Notes: generated from the letters alone by a model not told the origin. A stretch of DNA of 57,307 bases from Bacteroidales bacterium (GCA_017642535.1 JAGCOW010000069.1:1-57307), one strand, 5' to 3'. Counted from the stretch's first letter, positions 25,058-34,317 are shown. Numbers and translations: made by a program.

Positions 25058-25777
25058 ATGAAACTCATTATTGACATAGGAAATTCGAGAACAAAATTTT
25101 TCGTATTTGACGAAAAAAATATCGTGTATTCCACGATTATCGACAATTCTCAACTTGAGAATATTTATCTCCCCTATGTTCATTGCATAGATTCTGGCAT
25201 TATTTGTAATGTTTCCAACATTGAAAATGCTAACATTATCAATCAATTTCATAGCGTGAGATTCACAATTTTCACTCACGAAACGCCCATACCAATACAA
25301 ATACGTTATAAAACGCCACAAACACTCGGATTAGACCGAATTGCGGCGGCTGTTGGTGCAACAAGCATTTCGAGCAACACAAACAAGTTAGTGATAGACC
25401 TCGGAACTGCCATTACGATTGATTTCGTAAACAAAGACAACGAATTTGTAGGCGGTAACATTTCTCTCGGAATGCACAGCCGTTTTCGTGCACTGCACGA
25501 GTTTACTGGAAAACTGCCACTTTGTTCGGCACAAGAATCGACGAAACTCACCGGACAAGACACGTTTGAAGCAATTCAAAACGGCGTAATTCTCGGAATT
25601 TGTCACGAACTTGATGGATATATAGATTCGTATTTACATCAATATCAGAATCTTATAACATTTTTAACAGGTGGCGACTGTCTTTTCTTTGAAAAACGAC
25701 TAAAAAATCACATCTTTGCACAGCAAAATTTAGTCGCTTTAGGACTATATACAATATTAACGTACAATGAAGAATAA
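25058..25777 (+). CDS. coaX: Type III pantothenate kinase
   Basis: The 239-residue type III pantothenate kinase, first step of CoA synthesis from pantothenate; an ASKHA-fold cytoplasmic enzyme. Motifs: MKLIIDIGNSRTKFFVFDE at the N-terminus, LGLDRIAAAVGA (about residues 90-101), VIDLGTAITIDFVN with the catalytic Asp (about 112-125) and GGNISLGMHSRFRALHEFT, then FLTGGD near the end. Start 25058 is chosen because of the promoter. Its stop overlaps the start of the downstream barrel gene, so an operon follows. Confidence 0.95.
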   Translation: MKLIIDIGNSRTKFFVFDEKNIVYSTIIDNSQLENIYLPYVHCIDSGIICNVSNIENANIINQFHSVRFTIFTHETPIPIQIRYKTPQTLGLDRIAAAVGATSISSNTNKLVIDLGTAITIDFVNKDNEFVGGNISLGMHSRFRALHEFTGKLPLCSAQESTKLTGQDTFEAIQNGVILGICHELDGYIDSYLHQYQNLITFLTGGDCLFFEKRLKNHIFAQQNLVALGLYTILTYNEE

Positions 25778-27032
25778 AACATACCTGATTATAGGATTTT
25801 TATGTGTATGTGGTACGCTGTTCGCCCAAAGGCAAACGGCATCTCCATTGTCACGATACGGATATGGCAATTTCTACACCTACACCAATGCATACAACCA
25901 AGCACTTGGCTGCATAGGCGTTGGTACGCAAAACAAGACGCAACTGAATTTTCTGAATCCAGCGCAACAATCAGCCATCAAAGGCGAAACGTTCTTATTT
26001 AACGTAGGTCTTGGCGGTGATTTCCGTACCATAGAAGACAACGCATTAAAAAACACGACATCAAGCGTGGGACTGGAGTCTTTCTCATTTGCATTTCCCA
26101 TCATAGCAGACCGCTGGGGAGCAGCCGTAGGCCTATTACCATTCAACAGCGTTGGCTACTCCATCCAGACGTCTGATTCACTGACACGCTATAAATATAG
26201 CGGTACGGGAGGAATTAACCAAATCGCATTCAGTACGGGATGCAGAGTATTCAAAGGATTGTCGTTAGGCGTCCAGGCAAGTTACATGTTCGGCACGACC
26301 GATTATACGGGAGAAAATTATTTTGAAGAATCTGGCGCATACTACACAAGAAAAAATTTGGAATACAAGACCAACGGTTTTCTGTGGAACGCAGGCATAC
26401 AATATAAATATGATATTAACGAATCGTATTCATTCGTTGTTGGAGCAACCTTCAGAACAATGCAACAGCTCTCATACAAAGCAACCACATACTTTGGTTC
26501 TTATACCACCGGTGGCGTAACCGAAACGCAGAAAGACACCGCCACCCTATCAAGTTTCAGTTCCACAACCGATATTCCGACGGAATTTGCTGTGGGAGTG
26601 AGTTTTTCAAAAGAAAACACCTATTTACTTGGGGTTGATTTCGGTATGCAAGATTGGAACAACATTTCTTGCTACGGCAAAGTTGACAACAATCTTGAGC
26701 AAACGAAATACGTCAAGTTTGGCGGTGAATATATCCCTGACTACAAATCCTCAAAATTCTACAAACGAACACCTATTCGTGTAGGATTCCATTATTCGGA
26801 ATTACCTATCATCATTCAACATAATGGTGAAAACGCACAAGTTCAAGAATATGGCATTTCGCTTGGTTCACGAATTAAGTCAAAACAAACACAAAACAGA
26901 CTTGAACTATCGTTAGACTTTGGAAAGAGAGGTAATTCAACTTTGGCAAAATATTTGCAAGAGACATATATACAATTTAAATTAAATGTAACTTTGCAAG
27001 AAGTTTGGTTTACGAAACGAAAAATTAATTAA
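25767..27032 (+). CDS. Outer-membrane beta-barrel protein (unknown function)
   Basis: A 421-residue exported protein with signal peptide residues 1-20 (ending TLFAQ) and a long series of aromatic/glycine beta strands (YGYGNFYTYTNAYNQALGCIG, FLFNVGLGGDF, SFSFAFPIIADRWGAAVGLLP) that fits a large barrel of the FadL/PorV-like general kind. In Bacteroidales the arrangement coaX, barrel protein, TPR protein, lptC, PpiD-like foldase is commonly conserved, which points to a role in outer-membrane biogenesis. The start overlaps the coaX stop by 11 nt. The specific family was not identified. Confidence 0.75.
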   Translation: MKNKTYLIIGFLCVCGTLFAQRQTASPLSRYGYGNFYTYTNAYNQALGCIGVGTQNKTQLNFLNPAQQSAIKGETFLFNVGLGGDFRTIEDNALKNTTSSVGLESFSFAFPIIADRWGAAVGLLPFNSVGYSIQTSDSLTRYKYSGTGGINQIAFSTGCRVFKGLSLGVQASYMFGTTDYTGENYFEESGAYYTRKNLEYKTNGFLWNAGIQYKYDINESYSFVVGATFRTMQQLSYKATTYFGSYTTGGVTETQKDTATLSSFSSTTDIPTEFAVGVSFSKENTYLLGVDFGMQDWNNISCYGKVDNNLEQTKYVKFGGEYIPDYKSSKFYKRTPIRVGFHYSELPIIIQHNGENAQVQEYGISLGSRIKSKQTQNRLELSLDFGKRGNSTLAKYLQETYIQFKLNVTLQEVWFTKRKIN

Positions 27033-27034
27033 CA

Positions 27035-28339
27035 ATGAAAAGAGTATTTTCCATTATCACAGCTACAGTTTGCTCCGCACTTACGTTGGGAGCATTCGCA
27101 CAAGTAGATTCTACGTATTGTCAAGAGAATCAAACCGTATATCTTTTGCGTTACAAAAACGAATCGAAGACCAAAGAATTTACGCCAGAAACTATCAATG
27201 CGTGGAGAAACCTATTCATGAACTGTCCTACGCAGTCGAAAAACACGTACATACATGGTGTAAACATCTATTCTACGCTTTACAAAAAAGAAAAGGATGA
27301 GGCGAAGAAAAAACAATATCTCGATACTGTTATGTTGATCTACGACAACAGAATCAAGTATTTTGGCGAAGAAGAGAACTATATTGGTAGAAAAGGTGCC
27401 GACTTATATATGTTGGATCCTACTCAATACGAGAAGGCATACGAATATTGTCGCAAATCTATCGACCAAATGGGTAACAACGCCGAAGCAAAAACTATGG
27501 TGATGTGTTTGCAGGCAGCTGTTAAGAAATACCAAAACAAGACGATGGAGAAAACCGACGTGATTGCACTCTATCAAAAAATTACTGACGTATGCAATTA
27601 CAACATCAGCAACGGGACGAAAAACGGTCAGGCATGTGAGAAACAAATGCCAGCCATCGAGCAATTATTCTTAAGCATCAAACCAGACTGCTCTGACTTG
27701 ATAGCTTTGTTCGAACCACAATTCAAGGCCGATCCAACGAACCCAGAATTGTTGACCAAAATCACCGACAACTTGTCAAAAGACTGTGCTTCATCGGATT
27801 TATATATGAAAGCATCAGTTGAATTGGACAAAATACAACCATCGGCTCAGTCAAAACGAAAATTGGGCGACATGTATGCAGAGAAAAAACAAATCTCTAC
27901 AGCAATGGATTACTACAAGGAAGCCATTGCGTTAGAAACAGAAGACTCGAGAAAAGCAGCCATCTACTACAAAATGGCGACCATCACTTCGGGAGCAACT
28001 TCAGTTTCATATGCTAACAAAGCATTATCGTTCAATTCAAGTTTAGGCTCGGCTTACCTTGTAATTGCAAGCAAATATGCAGAATCAGCATCATCTTGTG
28101 CAAGTGGAGCAGAATTCCCAGACTTGGAAAGATGGAAAGTATATTGGGTGGCATACGACATGTGCATGAAGGCCAAAGCAGTTGATCCTTCAATTGCATC
28201 ACAAGCAAATAGTTATGCAGCAAATTACAAGTCACATTTCCCAGACGTGGAAGCATTGTTCGGTTACAATGTAACAGAAGGAATGAGTCAAACAGTGGGA
28301 TGCTGGATAAATCAAACGACAACGGCAAAAATTAAATAA
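27035..28339 (+). CDS. Exported TPR-repeat protein
   Basis: A 434-residue periplasmic protein with signal peptide residues 1-23 (ending GAFAQ). It is largely helical; TPR-like units are clear near residues 270-330 (SKRKLGDMYAEKKQISTAMDYYKEAI) and weaker around 110-160 (EKAYEYCRKSIDQMGNNAEA). TPR proteins act as scaffolds for protein complexes, here probably in outer-membrane assembly given its neighbours (barrel protein 2 nt upstream; lptC 2 nt downstream). The Asn/Lys-rich character is normal for this genome. Confidence 0.82.
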   Translation: MKRVFSIITATVCSALTLGAFAQVDSTYCQENQTVYLLRYKNESKTKEFTPETINAWRNLFMNCPTQSKNTYIHGVNIYSTLYKKEKDEAKKKQYLDTVMLIYDNRIKYFGEEENYIGRKGADLYMLDPTQYEKAYEYCRKSIDQMGNNAEAKTMVMCLQAAVKKYQNKTMEKTDVIALYQKITDVCNYNISNGTKNGQACEKQMPAIEQLFLSIKPDCSDLIALFEPQFKADPTNPELLTKITDNLSKDCASSDLYMKASVELDKIQPSAQSKRKLGDMYAEKKQISTAMDYYKEAIALETEDSRKAAIYYKMATITSGATSVSYANKALSFNSSLGSAYLVIASKYAESASSCASGAEFPDLERWKVYWVAYDMCMKAKAVDPSIASQANSYAANYKSHFPDVEALFGYNVTEGMSQTVGCWINQTTTAKIK

Positions 28340-28341
28340 TT

Positions 28342-28959
28342 TTGCAAATCATTTGTTTCCATAAAACACATTTGTTCAATATGATGGGTATGATACTATC
28401 CATCATATTGTTTTTTTCGTGTAACAACGATATGAAAAATGTGATACAAGTGTCGGAATTCGAGAAATTACCCGAATTATCGAGCGAAAACATTCATTTT
28501 TCCCAAAGTGAATATGGAAAAATCGTCATCAGCATAGAAACTCCCGAATTGACAAAGACAAAAAAAGGAGAAGAAGACGACGAAGCCGAGATAATGGAAT
28601 TCCCCAAAGGCATTCGTGTCGTGCAATATTCATCGTATCCCGACACACTTACAATGATTTCAGCAAACTATGCAGTAAACAATAGCGAAGATGGTGTTTG
28701 GAAAGCACGAGGAAACGTGGTTGCAAAAAATGTAAAAAATCAAGAATGCCTGAACACTGAATATCTTATCTGGGACCAGAAAAAAGGAATCATATATTCT
28801 AACCAAAAAGTTCAGGTTAGTACCCCCGACGACATCATATTTGGTGAAGGATTCAAGTCCGACGACCAATTTACCGACTGGCAAGTGGAGAAAGTAACCG
28901 GTGTCATCACATTTGAAAACGAAAATTTCACAAACGAAGACGATGGAGAAGAACAATAA
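28342..28959 (+). CDS. lptC: LPS export periplasmic protein LptC
   Basis: A 205-residue (TTG start) protein of the LptC family, which links the inner-membrane LptBFG transporter to LptA in LPS transport. The N-terminal hydrophobic segment ending ILFFSCNN looks like a lipoprotein signal with its lipid Cys. The family core is visible as FPKGIRVVQYSSYPDTLTMISANYAV-type strands followed by ECLNTEYLIWDQKKGIIYSNQKVQVSTPDDIIFGEGF (about residues 85-175). An ATG at 28381 is an alternative start; the TTG is preferred because it supplies a positively charged leader and sits 2 nt after the TPR stop. Confidence 0.88.
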   Translation: MQIICFHKTHLFNMMGMILSIILFFSCNNDMKNVIQVSEFEKLPELSSENIHFSQSEYGKIVISIETPELTKTKKGEEDDEAEIMEFPKGIRVVQYSSYPDTLTMISANYAVNNSEDGVWKARGNVVAKNVKNQECLNTEYLIWDQKKGIIYSNQKVQVSTPDDIIFGEGFKSDDQFTDWQVEKVTGVITFENENFTNEDDGEEQ

Positions 28960-29164
28960 CGCAGAAAAGCGATACAACATATACATTATTATAATGGAAT
29001 ACGCGTGGCTGACGATTGCAATATCATCGCTTGTCACCGCCATTATTGATTTCTACTACCACGGATGGAACAACGAATGTCTCAAATTTGGTATTTTGAC
29101 ACTTCTTTCATTTGGTATGTATTGTTTCAGAAGATACAAACGGAAAAAGGACGCGAACAAATAG
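28943..29164 (+). CDS. Small membrane protein
   Basis: A 73-residue protein starting inside lptC (17-nt overlap) with two hydrophobic segments (about residues 15-35 and 42-60) and a strongly basic end (FRRYKRKKDANK). The overlap with lptC and the absence of a stop conflict suggest a real, translationally coupled gene. The start at 28943 (MEKNNNAEK) is preferred over an earlier Met. Function unknown. Could be an inner-membrane accessory of LPS export, by position only. Confidence 0.6.
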   Translation: MEKNNNAEKRYNIYIIIMEYAWLTIAISSLVTAIIDFYYHGWNNECLKFGILTLLSFGMYCFRRYKRKKDANK

Positions 29165-29207
29165 ATGAAAAAAAAACTCATTGAGCAACAATAATTATGT
29201 AATTTTA

Positions 29208-29215
29208 TTATCTTT
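29208..29215 (+). promoter_or_regulatory. -7 box for the PpiD-like gene
   Basis: TATCTTTG at 29208-29215, 47 nt before the start at 29262. A -33 TTTG was not found at the right distance. Confidence 0.55.
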
Positions 29216-29261
29216 GCCCACCTAAAAATATAAACGTATATAAAGAAATAGACATAATAAT

Positions 29262-31376
29262 ATGGCAGCAATTCAAACATTACGAAAAAATTCGTGGATT
29301 TTAACCATCGTTATCGGTTTAGCACTTTTAGCATTTATTGTAACTGGTCTTGACACCTCATTGTTCAACTCAAAACAAAGCAATGTCATTGCTGAAGTTG
29401 ACGGTCAGGAATACACTTACGATGAATATTACAGCATCTACGAATTGCTTGAAAATCAGCAAAAAGGGAACAACCAAGATTTGTCGTATGCACAAAAGGA
29501 ACAAGTTCACACAAGTGCGTGGAGATCGTTCTTGACAGGTATTTTATTCGAGCACAGTTACAAAAACCTTGGTTTGAGTTCATACAAAGAAAATCTTAAC
29601 ATGCAAGGGATTTCCGACGATGAATTCCAAGACATTACCGTTGGTGACAACACAGATCCTGAACTGCAATACTATTTTAGAAACCCTCAAACAGGTCAGT
29701 TCGACAAGGAAATGTTAATCAACGTGTTATCAAACCTTGCAGCTTACAAAGAACAAAATCCCGACTTTTATGAAAGCTGGATTCAATTTGAAAAGACACT
29801 TCACGAGAACACGCTTCGTAAAAAATACGTAAGTCTTATTTCTAACGGTATTTATACCACTAACATGGAAGCAGAAGAATTGGCAAGCACAAAAAATAAC
29901 CAATTCAACATCAATTTCGTACAAATTCCTTACGAAACAATTGCCGACAGTACCATTACCGTTACTGACAAAGAAGTTGCCGATTACTATAAGACTATCA
30001 ACTACGAAAGTCGTTTCAAGCAAGAAGCTGGCGTTTCATTTGAATATGTAACGTTTGACATTTACCCAACTGAAGCCGATGTAAAAGCAACAGAAGACGC
30101 AGTAGTTGCAAAGGCAGAAGATTTCAAAAACAGCAAGAACGATGTTTTGTTCCTCAATCTTAATTCCGACACGAAATTCAACGCAAATTATAATAAGAAA
30201 GGTGATTTGCAACCTTCGCTTGACACATTTGCATTTTCTGGTCAAATTGGCGACATTACCGATGTATATTTTGAAAACAACAGCTATAACATAGCTAAAA
30301 TTTCAGACATCCGTCCATGTGCAGATTCGGCAAAAGTTCGTCACATTCTTGTAAACAAAGACAATGCGTATGAATTAATTGACAGTTTGAAGAAATTGGT
30401 TGAAAACGGAGCCGATTTCGCAGCATTGGCACGCGAATATTCGGTAGATTCAGTTTCGGCCGTTAATGGTGGTATCATAGACTGGTTCAAAGAAGGACAA
30501 ATGGTTAAGTCATTCCAAGATTCAAGTTTCTTCGGCGAAGTTGGCAAGTTATATATTGCACCATCGAACTATGGTTTGCACTTGATTCAGATTTTGGCAC
30601 AAGGACCAAAATCAAAACGAGTACAAGTACAAGTTTTCTCAAAAGCAGTTTCGTATTCACAAAACACACGTTCAAAAGTATATCAAAACGCTGTTAAATT
30701 CGTATCTGAAAATAGAACGAAAGAACAATTTGATGCTGCTGTCGAAGCTGATGAAAGTTTAGTAAAACGAGTTGAACGCAATTCAGAAGAGAATCAACGT
30801 GTGATTGTTGGTATTGACGACTCACGACAAGTAATTCGTTGGGTACACCAAAACAAGGACAAAGTCAATGAAGTTTCTGAGATTTTCCGTTGTGGCGATA
30901 AATTCCTTGTTGCCGTTATCACAAGCATCAACAAAGAAGGTGCTATGCCTTTGGAAGACGTGAACGAACTTGTTTCAAGCGAATTAAAACACGAGAAAAA
31001 GAAACAAATCATCTTGGATGAATTGAAAAATGCAGATTGTTCTTCTTTGGAAGCATTATCACAAGCAAAATCAATTCAAATTCAAGAATCAGCAAATGCA
31101 TCTTTTGCAGCACCAAACGCACCAGGCATTGGTATGGAGCCAGAACTCATCGCTACCCTATCAACAATGGAACCTGGAGTGTTGACTAATCCGATTGCCG
31201 GCAAAAGAAGCGTATATGTAGCAAAAGTTACATCGAAGAACGAGACAGATTTGACAACTGCCGACAAAGAAAAGACAATACAACAACAAAGAATGTCGTC
31301 AGTCATTACAAATAGCATTTATAGAATACTTGAAGACAAAGCTGAAATTGAAGATAATAGAATAAATTTTAACTAA
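29262..31376 (+). CDS. PpiD/SurA-type peptidyl-prolyl isomerase (periplasmic foldase)
   Basis: A 704-residue inner-membrane-anchored foldase. One N-terminal helix (about residues 11-33), a SurA_N-like chaperone region with an EVDGQEYTYDEYYSIY motif, and a parvulin domain around residues 355-450 (KVRHILVNKDNAYELID, FAALAREYSVDSVSAVNGGIIDWF, FGEVGKLYIAPSNYGLHLIQI), then a second isomerase-like and chaperone part. It helps fold outer-membrane and exported proteins. Size and layout match Bacteroidetes PpiD homologues. Own promoter; neighbours in the LPS/OMP operon fit. Confidence 0.92.
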   Translation: MAAIQTLRKNSWILTIVIGLALLAFIVTGLDTSLFNSKQSNVIAEVDGQEYTYDEYYSIYELLENQQKGNNQDLSYAQKEQVHTSAWRSFLTGILFEHSYKNLGLSSYKENLNMQGISDDEFQDITVGDNTDPELQYYFRNPQTGQFDKEMLINVLSNLAAYKEQNPDFYESWIQFEKTLHENTLRKKYVSLISNGIYTTNMEAEELASTKNNQFNINFVQIPYETIADSTITVTDKEVADYYKTINYESRFKQEAGVSFEYVTFDIYPTEADVKATEDAVVAKAEDFKNSKNDVLFLNLNSDTKFNANYNKKGDLQPSLDTFAFSGQIGDITDVYFENNSYNIAKISDIRPCADSAKVRHILVNKDNAYELIDSLKKLVENGADFAALAREYSVDSVSAVNGGIIDWFKEGQMVKSFQDSSFFGEVGKLYIAPSNYGLHLIQILAQGPKSKRVQVQVFSKAVSYSQNTRSKVYQNAVKFVSENRTKEQFDAAVEADESLVKRVERNSEENQRVIVGIDDSRQVIRWVHQNKDKVNEVSEIFRCGDKFLVAVITSINKEGAMPLEDVNELVSSELKHEKKKQIILDELKNADCSSLEALSQAKSIQIQESANASFAAPNAPGIGMEPELIATLSTMEPGVLTNPIAGKRSVYVAKVTSKNETDLTTADKEKTIQQQRMSSVITNSIYRILEDKAEIEDNRINFN

Positions 31377-31411
31377 TCTTGCTTTTTTTAGTTGGATTTA
31401 CAAAAAATTAT

Positions 31412-31419
31412 TACATTTG
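31412..31419 (+). promoter_or_regulatory. -7 box for the lipoprotein at 31469
   Basis: TACATTTG at 31412-31419, 49 nt before the start. A TTG at 31392-31394 is 17 nt upstream. Confidence 0.55.
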
Positions 31420-31468
31420 CTTAAAATACACTTTGTAAAATTCAGTATTAATTTAAAAAGAAAGAATT

Positions 31469-32188
31469 ATGAAAAAGTATTTTTCTACAATAATCTGCCT
31501 ATTAGGTCTTTCTGCATTGGTAGTAACATCATGTAAGAAGGATGAAAAATGTATTGATTGTAAGGCAAATGACATTGCAAAACGTACGGTAGTATTAGGA
31601 AGTGGTGACAGTACCATAACGATCTATCCTGTTATGACGCCAAACAATCACCCTATTTGCGATTCAATGGTGTATTCTAAAATGTGGGGAACATACGTTG
31701 AGCCATACAAGATTCACAATGATTATCAGAAATTATGCTCTTTTCAAGAAGCCATAGATTCAATCAATGCTGGTAATGATACGGCTTGTCCTTGCAGAAA
31801 AAATCTTGATACAGTATATAACGACGATAAGAATTCATATTTCTACATAGAAAATATCACAAAATTCCCGAAAAACAAGCTTGTTATAAAGACCGGAACT
31901 GACTCAACACAATTGAGAACATATATGGATTATGACAACAAGAACAACCAATTTATCGGTGAAGTTTCAATGGATACGACACTTGGTTATTATGAATACA
32001 ATAACACAAGACCATTGGCGTCAGGCGTATATTCTTATTTCCTAATAATATACAAAGACGATTTGCATTCTATGATAATCGGAGATACAATTAAAGGTTC
32101 TTTTGCACTTATTCGTTCGCCTAAAGTTGCCAATAGATTTTGTTCTAACGAGGCAAAAGATACAGATGACCCGATATTAAAAAAATAA
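31469..32188 (+). CDS. Lipoprotein of unknown function
   Basis: A 239-residue lipoprotein: MKKYFSTIICLLGLSALVVTSCKK with lipobox VTSC (Cys22), followed by KDEKCIDCKAND, a CxxC pair that could bind metal or be redox active. The body is beta-rich with several Tyr/Asp-rich stretches and a second Cys pair (NDTACPCRKN, about residues 108-117). No family was recognised. Monocistronic. Confidence 0.7.
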   Translation: MKKYFSTIICLLGLSALVVTSCKKDEKCIDCKANDIAKRTVVLGSGDSTITIYPVMTPNNHPICDSMVYSKMWGTYVEPYKIHNDYQKLCSFQEAIDSINAGNDTACPCRKNLDTVYNDDKNSYFYIENITKFPKNKLVIKTGTDSTQLRTYMDYDNKNNQFIGEVSMDTTLGYYEYNNTRPLASGVYSYFLIIYKDDLHSMIIGDTIKGSFALIRSPKVANRFCSNEAKDTDDPILKK

Positions 32189-32209
32189 CGAATAATTTTT
32201 GGGTAAATA

Positions 32210-32240
32210 TTTGATTATTACACAAATAAGTGTACATTTG
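32210..32240 (+). promoter_or_regulatory. Promoter of the HU gene
   Basis: TTTG (32210-32213) and TACATTTG (32233-32240) are 19 nt apart, an exact -33/-7 pair. Transcription from about 32247 means translation must start at 32290, not further upstream. Confidence 0.88.
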
Positions 32241-32289
32241 CACGTCAAAAAAAAGGAATAATAGTAACAATTTAAAAATAAAAAAAGAA

Positions 32290-32574
32290 ATGACAAAAGC
32301 AGATATCGTAAACGAAGTTTCAAAAAAGACTGGTGTTGAGAAAGTAGTTGTGCAAAAAGCACTTGAAAGTTCGATGGACGCAATTAAGAAAGCTTTAAAA
32401 GAAGGCAATAACGTTTACCTTCGTGGTTTTGGTAGTTTTGTTGTAAAAAAACGTGCAGAAAAGACAGCAAGAAACATCATCAAGAATACAACGATGAAAA
32501 TTCCTGCTCACAATGTACCAGCATTTAAACCAGCGAAAACATTTGTTTCAGTAGTAAAAAATAACAATAAATAA
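32290..32574 (+). CDS. HU/IHF family DNA-binding protein
   Basis: A 94-residue nucleoid protein. The sequence MTKADIVNEVSKKTGVEKVV opens the helical dimerisation half, and GNNVYLRGFGSFVVKKRAEKTARN with the following flexible arm and PAHNVPAFKPAKTFVSVV gives the beta-arm DNA-binding half. Length fits HU. Start 32290 is fixed by the promoter. Heads an operon with the 29-residue basic protein and probably RNase G. Confidence 0.95.
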   Translation: MTKADIVNEVSKKTGVEKVVVQKALESSMDAIKKALKEGNNVYLRGFGSFVVKKRAEKTARNIIKNTTMKIPAHNVPAFKPAKTFVSVVKNNNK

Positions 32575-32576
32575 TT

Positions 32577-32582
32577 GGAGGA
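32577..32582 (+). promoter_or_regulatory. Strong Shine-Dalgarno for the 29-aa basic protein
   Basis: GGAGGA, 7 nt before the ATG at 32590. This is a rare full SD sequence in a window where almost no other start has one. Confidence 0.75.
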
Positions 32583-32589
32583 TTAAGTT

Positions 32590-32679
32590 ATGCCTAACGG
32601 AAAGAAACATAAACGTCACAAAATGGCGACGCACAAAAGAAAAAAACGTCTAAGAAAGAATCGTCATAAGAAGAAATAA
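32590..32679 (+). CDS. 29-aa very basic protein (AURKAIP1/COX24 or bS22-like)
   Basis: A 29-residue protein that is mostly Lys, Arg and His, reading MPNGKKHKRHKMATHKRKKR and ending NRHKKK. The pattern KxxKMxxHKRKKRLRK matches the AURKAIP1/COX24 domain, whose bacterial members (such as mycobacterial bS22) are small-subunit ribosomal proteins. A strong SD precedes it, and it sits 15 nt after the HU stop. It is conserved among Bacteroidetes as I recall, always near this size. Too small for most gene finders. The role in the ribosome is inferred. Confidence 0.85.
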   Translation: MPNGKKHKRHKMATHKRKKRLRKNRHKKK

Positions 32680-32702
32680 TTATTATTCTTAGTTCAATCA
32701 TA

Positions 32703-32738
32703 AAATAATCCATTATTGCTATCAATAATGGATTATTT
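32703..32738 (+). terminator. 16-bp perfect hairpin upstream of RNase G
   Basis: AAATAATCCATTATTG (32703-32718) pairs without mismatch with 32723-32738 around a CTAT loop. It is followed by GTAACTAC and not by a T-run, so it is a weak intrinsic terminator at best. It ends 14 nt before the GTG start of the RNase G gene and could instead be a stabiliser or an RNase-sensitive regulatory structure. Confidence 0.7.
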
Positions 32739-32752
32739 GTAACTACTATATC

Positions 32753-34306
32753 GTGAGCAAGAGCATTGTAATACGGGAACAAGGACAGGTTGTTGATATA
32801 GCATTATTAGAAGATAATAAGCTAATGGAATATGTTTCAAGCAACAACACGGTAAACTTTGCGGTTGGAGACATTTATCTCGCAAAAATAAAAAAAGTCA
32901 TTCCTTCCTTAAATGCTGTGTTCGTGGATTTAGGTTACGAACATGCAGCATTTCTTCATTACAATGATTTAGGTCCGCAGTTCAAAACACTTCATACCAC
33001 GGTAAAAACAATTATTGAAGGGAAAAAGCTTCAAAAGTTCTCGGACCTGGAACAAGAAGCTGATATTGATAAAAATGGCGCCGTTTCCGATATTTTACAG
33101 ATTGGCGATCACATTTTGGTTCAAATAGCAAAAGAACCTATTTCGACAAAAGGACCTAAACTAAGTTCCGAAATTTCATTGGCAGGCAGAAATATCATAC
33201 TACTCCCCTTTTCCAATAAAATTTCAATCTCACAGAAAATAGAATTAAACGAAGAGAAAAATCGTCTTCGTAAAATTACACGAACATTGATTCCACAAAA
33301 TTATGGAGCCATTATTCGTACCGCCGCGGAAGGTTGCAGCTTAGAATCTATCGAAAAAGAAATAAACGAATTAGTTGCTAAGTGGGAACTTATTCTACAA
33401 AAAATCCGTGAGGTTAAAAACAAAACGCCGTATCTCATTCAGCGAGAAGTTGACAGAGTTTCTTCTCTGTTACGAGACATTTATAATCCCACGTACACCG
33501 ATATTATTGTAAATGACAAGGCTCTCTTTGAAGAAGTTCGTGAATACATTGCATCTATTGCTCCAGACCAAGAAAAGAATGTAAAACTATACTCTGCCGG
33601 CCCTCCTATTTTTGAACAATACGGCATAGAACGACAGATTAAGAGTTCTTTTGGAAGAACTATTCCTGTAAAAAGCGGTGCATACTTAATCATAGAGAAA
33701 ACGGAAGCGTTACACGTGATTGACGTCAACAGCGGAAATAGGACGAAGGCCGACAAAGACCAGGAAGGAAACGCTATTGAAGTAAATCTTGCTTCTGCCA
33801 TAGAAATAGCAAGACAAATCCGTCTTCGCGATTTAGGAGGAATTGTTATCGTTGATTTTATCGATATGAAAAACAATGATAACAAAATCAAATTGTTCGA
33901 GACAATGCAAGAAGCAATGGCAGAGGACAGAGCGAAACACAACATTCTGCCATTGACAAAATTCGGATTGATGCAAATCACCCGTCAACGCGTGAGACCA
34001 GAGCAAAAGACGAACACAAACGAAACATGTCCGTCGTGCAACGGAACAGGCATTGTCGCACCATCGGTCAATTTGCCATTAGAAATAGAAAACGAGATTT
34101 CATATATTCGCAAGAATACATCGTATAAGAAAATTGTAGTGAAAGTTCATCCATTTGTGGCTTCATACTTGAAAAAAGGACTCTTTTCTACGGAATTACG
34201 ATGGAAAATGAAATACGGATTCAACACCAAAGTGGTTGCCTCGCACGAGAACACCTTTTTGGAATACAAGTTCGAGACAAATAATCAAGAAAAAATCATA
34301 CTCTAA
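32753..34306 (+). CDS. rng: Rne/Rng family ribonuclease (RNase G-like)
   Basis: A 517-residue endoribonuclease of the RNase E/G family, without the long RNase E C-terminal scaffold. It starts at GTG. N-terminal S1-like domain (VGDIYLAKIKKVIPSLNAVFVDLGYEHAAFL, part shown by key words, about residues 38-70); catalytic DNase I-like part with HVIDVNSGN (Asp) and GGIVIVDFIDM (Asp), about residues 322-370; Zn-link motif CPSCNGTG (about 422-429). It processes rRNA and turns over mRNA in the cytoplasm. Preceded by a perfect 16-bp hairpin. Full length for the family. Confidence 0.94.
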   Translation: MSKSIVIREQGQVVDIALLEDNKLMEYVSSNNTVNFAVGDIYLAKIKKVIPSLNAVFVDLGYEHAAFLHYNDLGPQFKTLHTTVKTIIEGKKLQKFSDLEQEADIDKNGAVSDILQIGDHILVQIAKEPISTKGPKLSSEISLAGRNIILLPFSNKISISQKIELNEEKNRLRKITRTLIPQNYGAIIRTAAEGCSLESIEKEINELVAKWELILQKIREVKNKTPYLIQREVDRVSSLLRDIYNPTYTDIIVNDKALFEEVREYIASIAPDQEKNVKLYSAGPPIFEQYGIERQIKSSFGRTIPVKSGAYLIIEKTEALHVIDVNSGNRTKADKDQEGNAIEVNLASAIEIARQIRLRDLGGIVIVDFIDMKNNDNKIKLFETMQEAMAEDRAKHNILPLTKFGLMQITRQRVRPEQKTNTNETCPSCNGTGIVAPSVNLPLEIENEISYIRKNTSYKKIVVKVHPFVASYLKKGLFSTELRWKMKYGFNTKVVASHENTFLEYKFETNNQEKIIL

Positions 34307-34317
34307 ATCAATACGTT

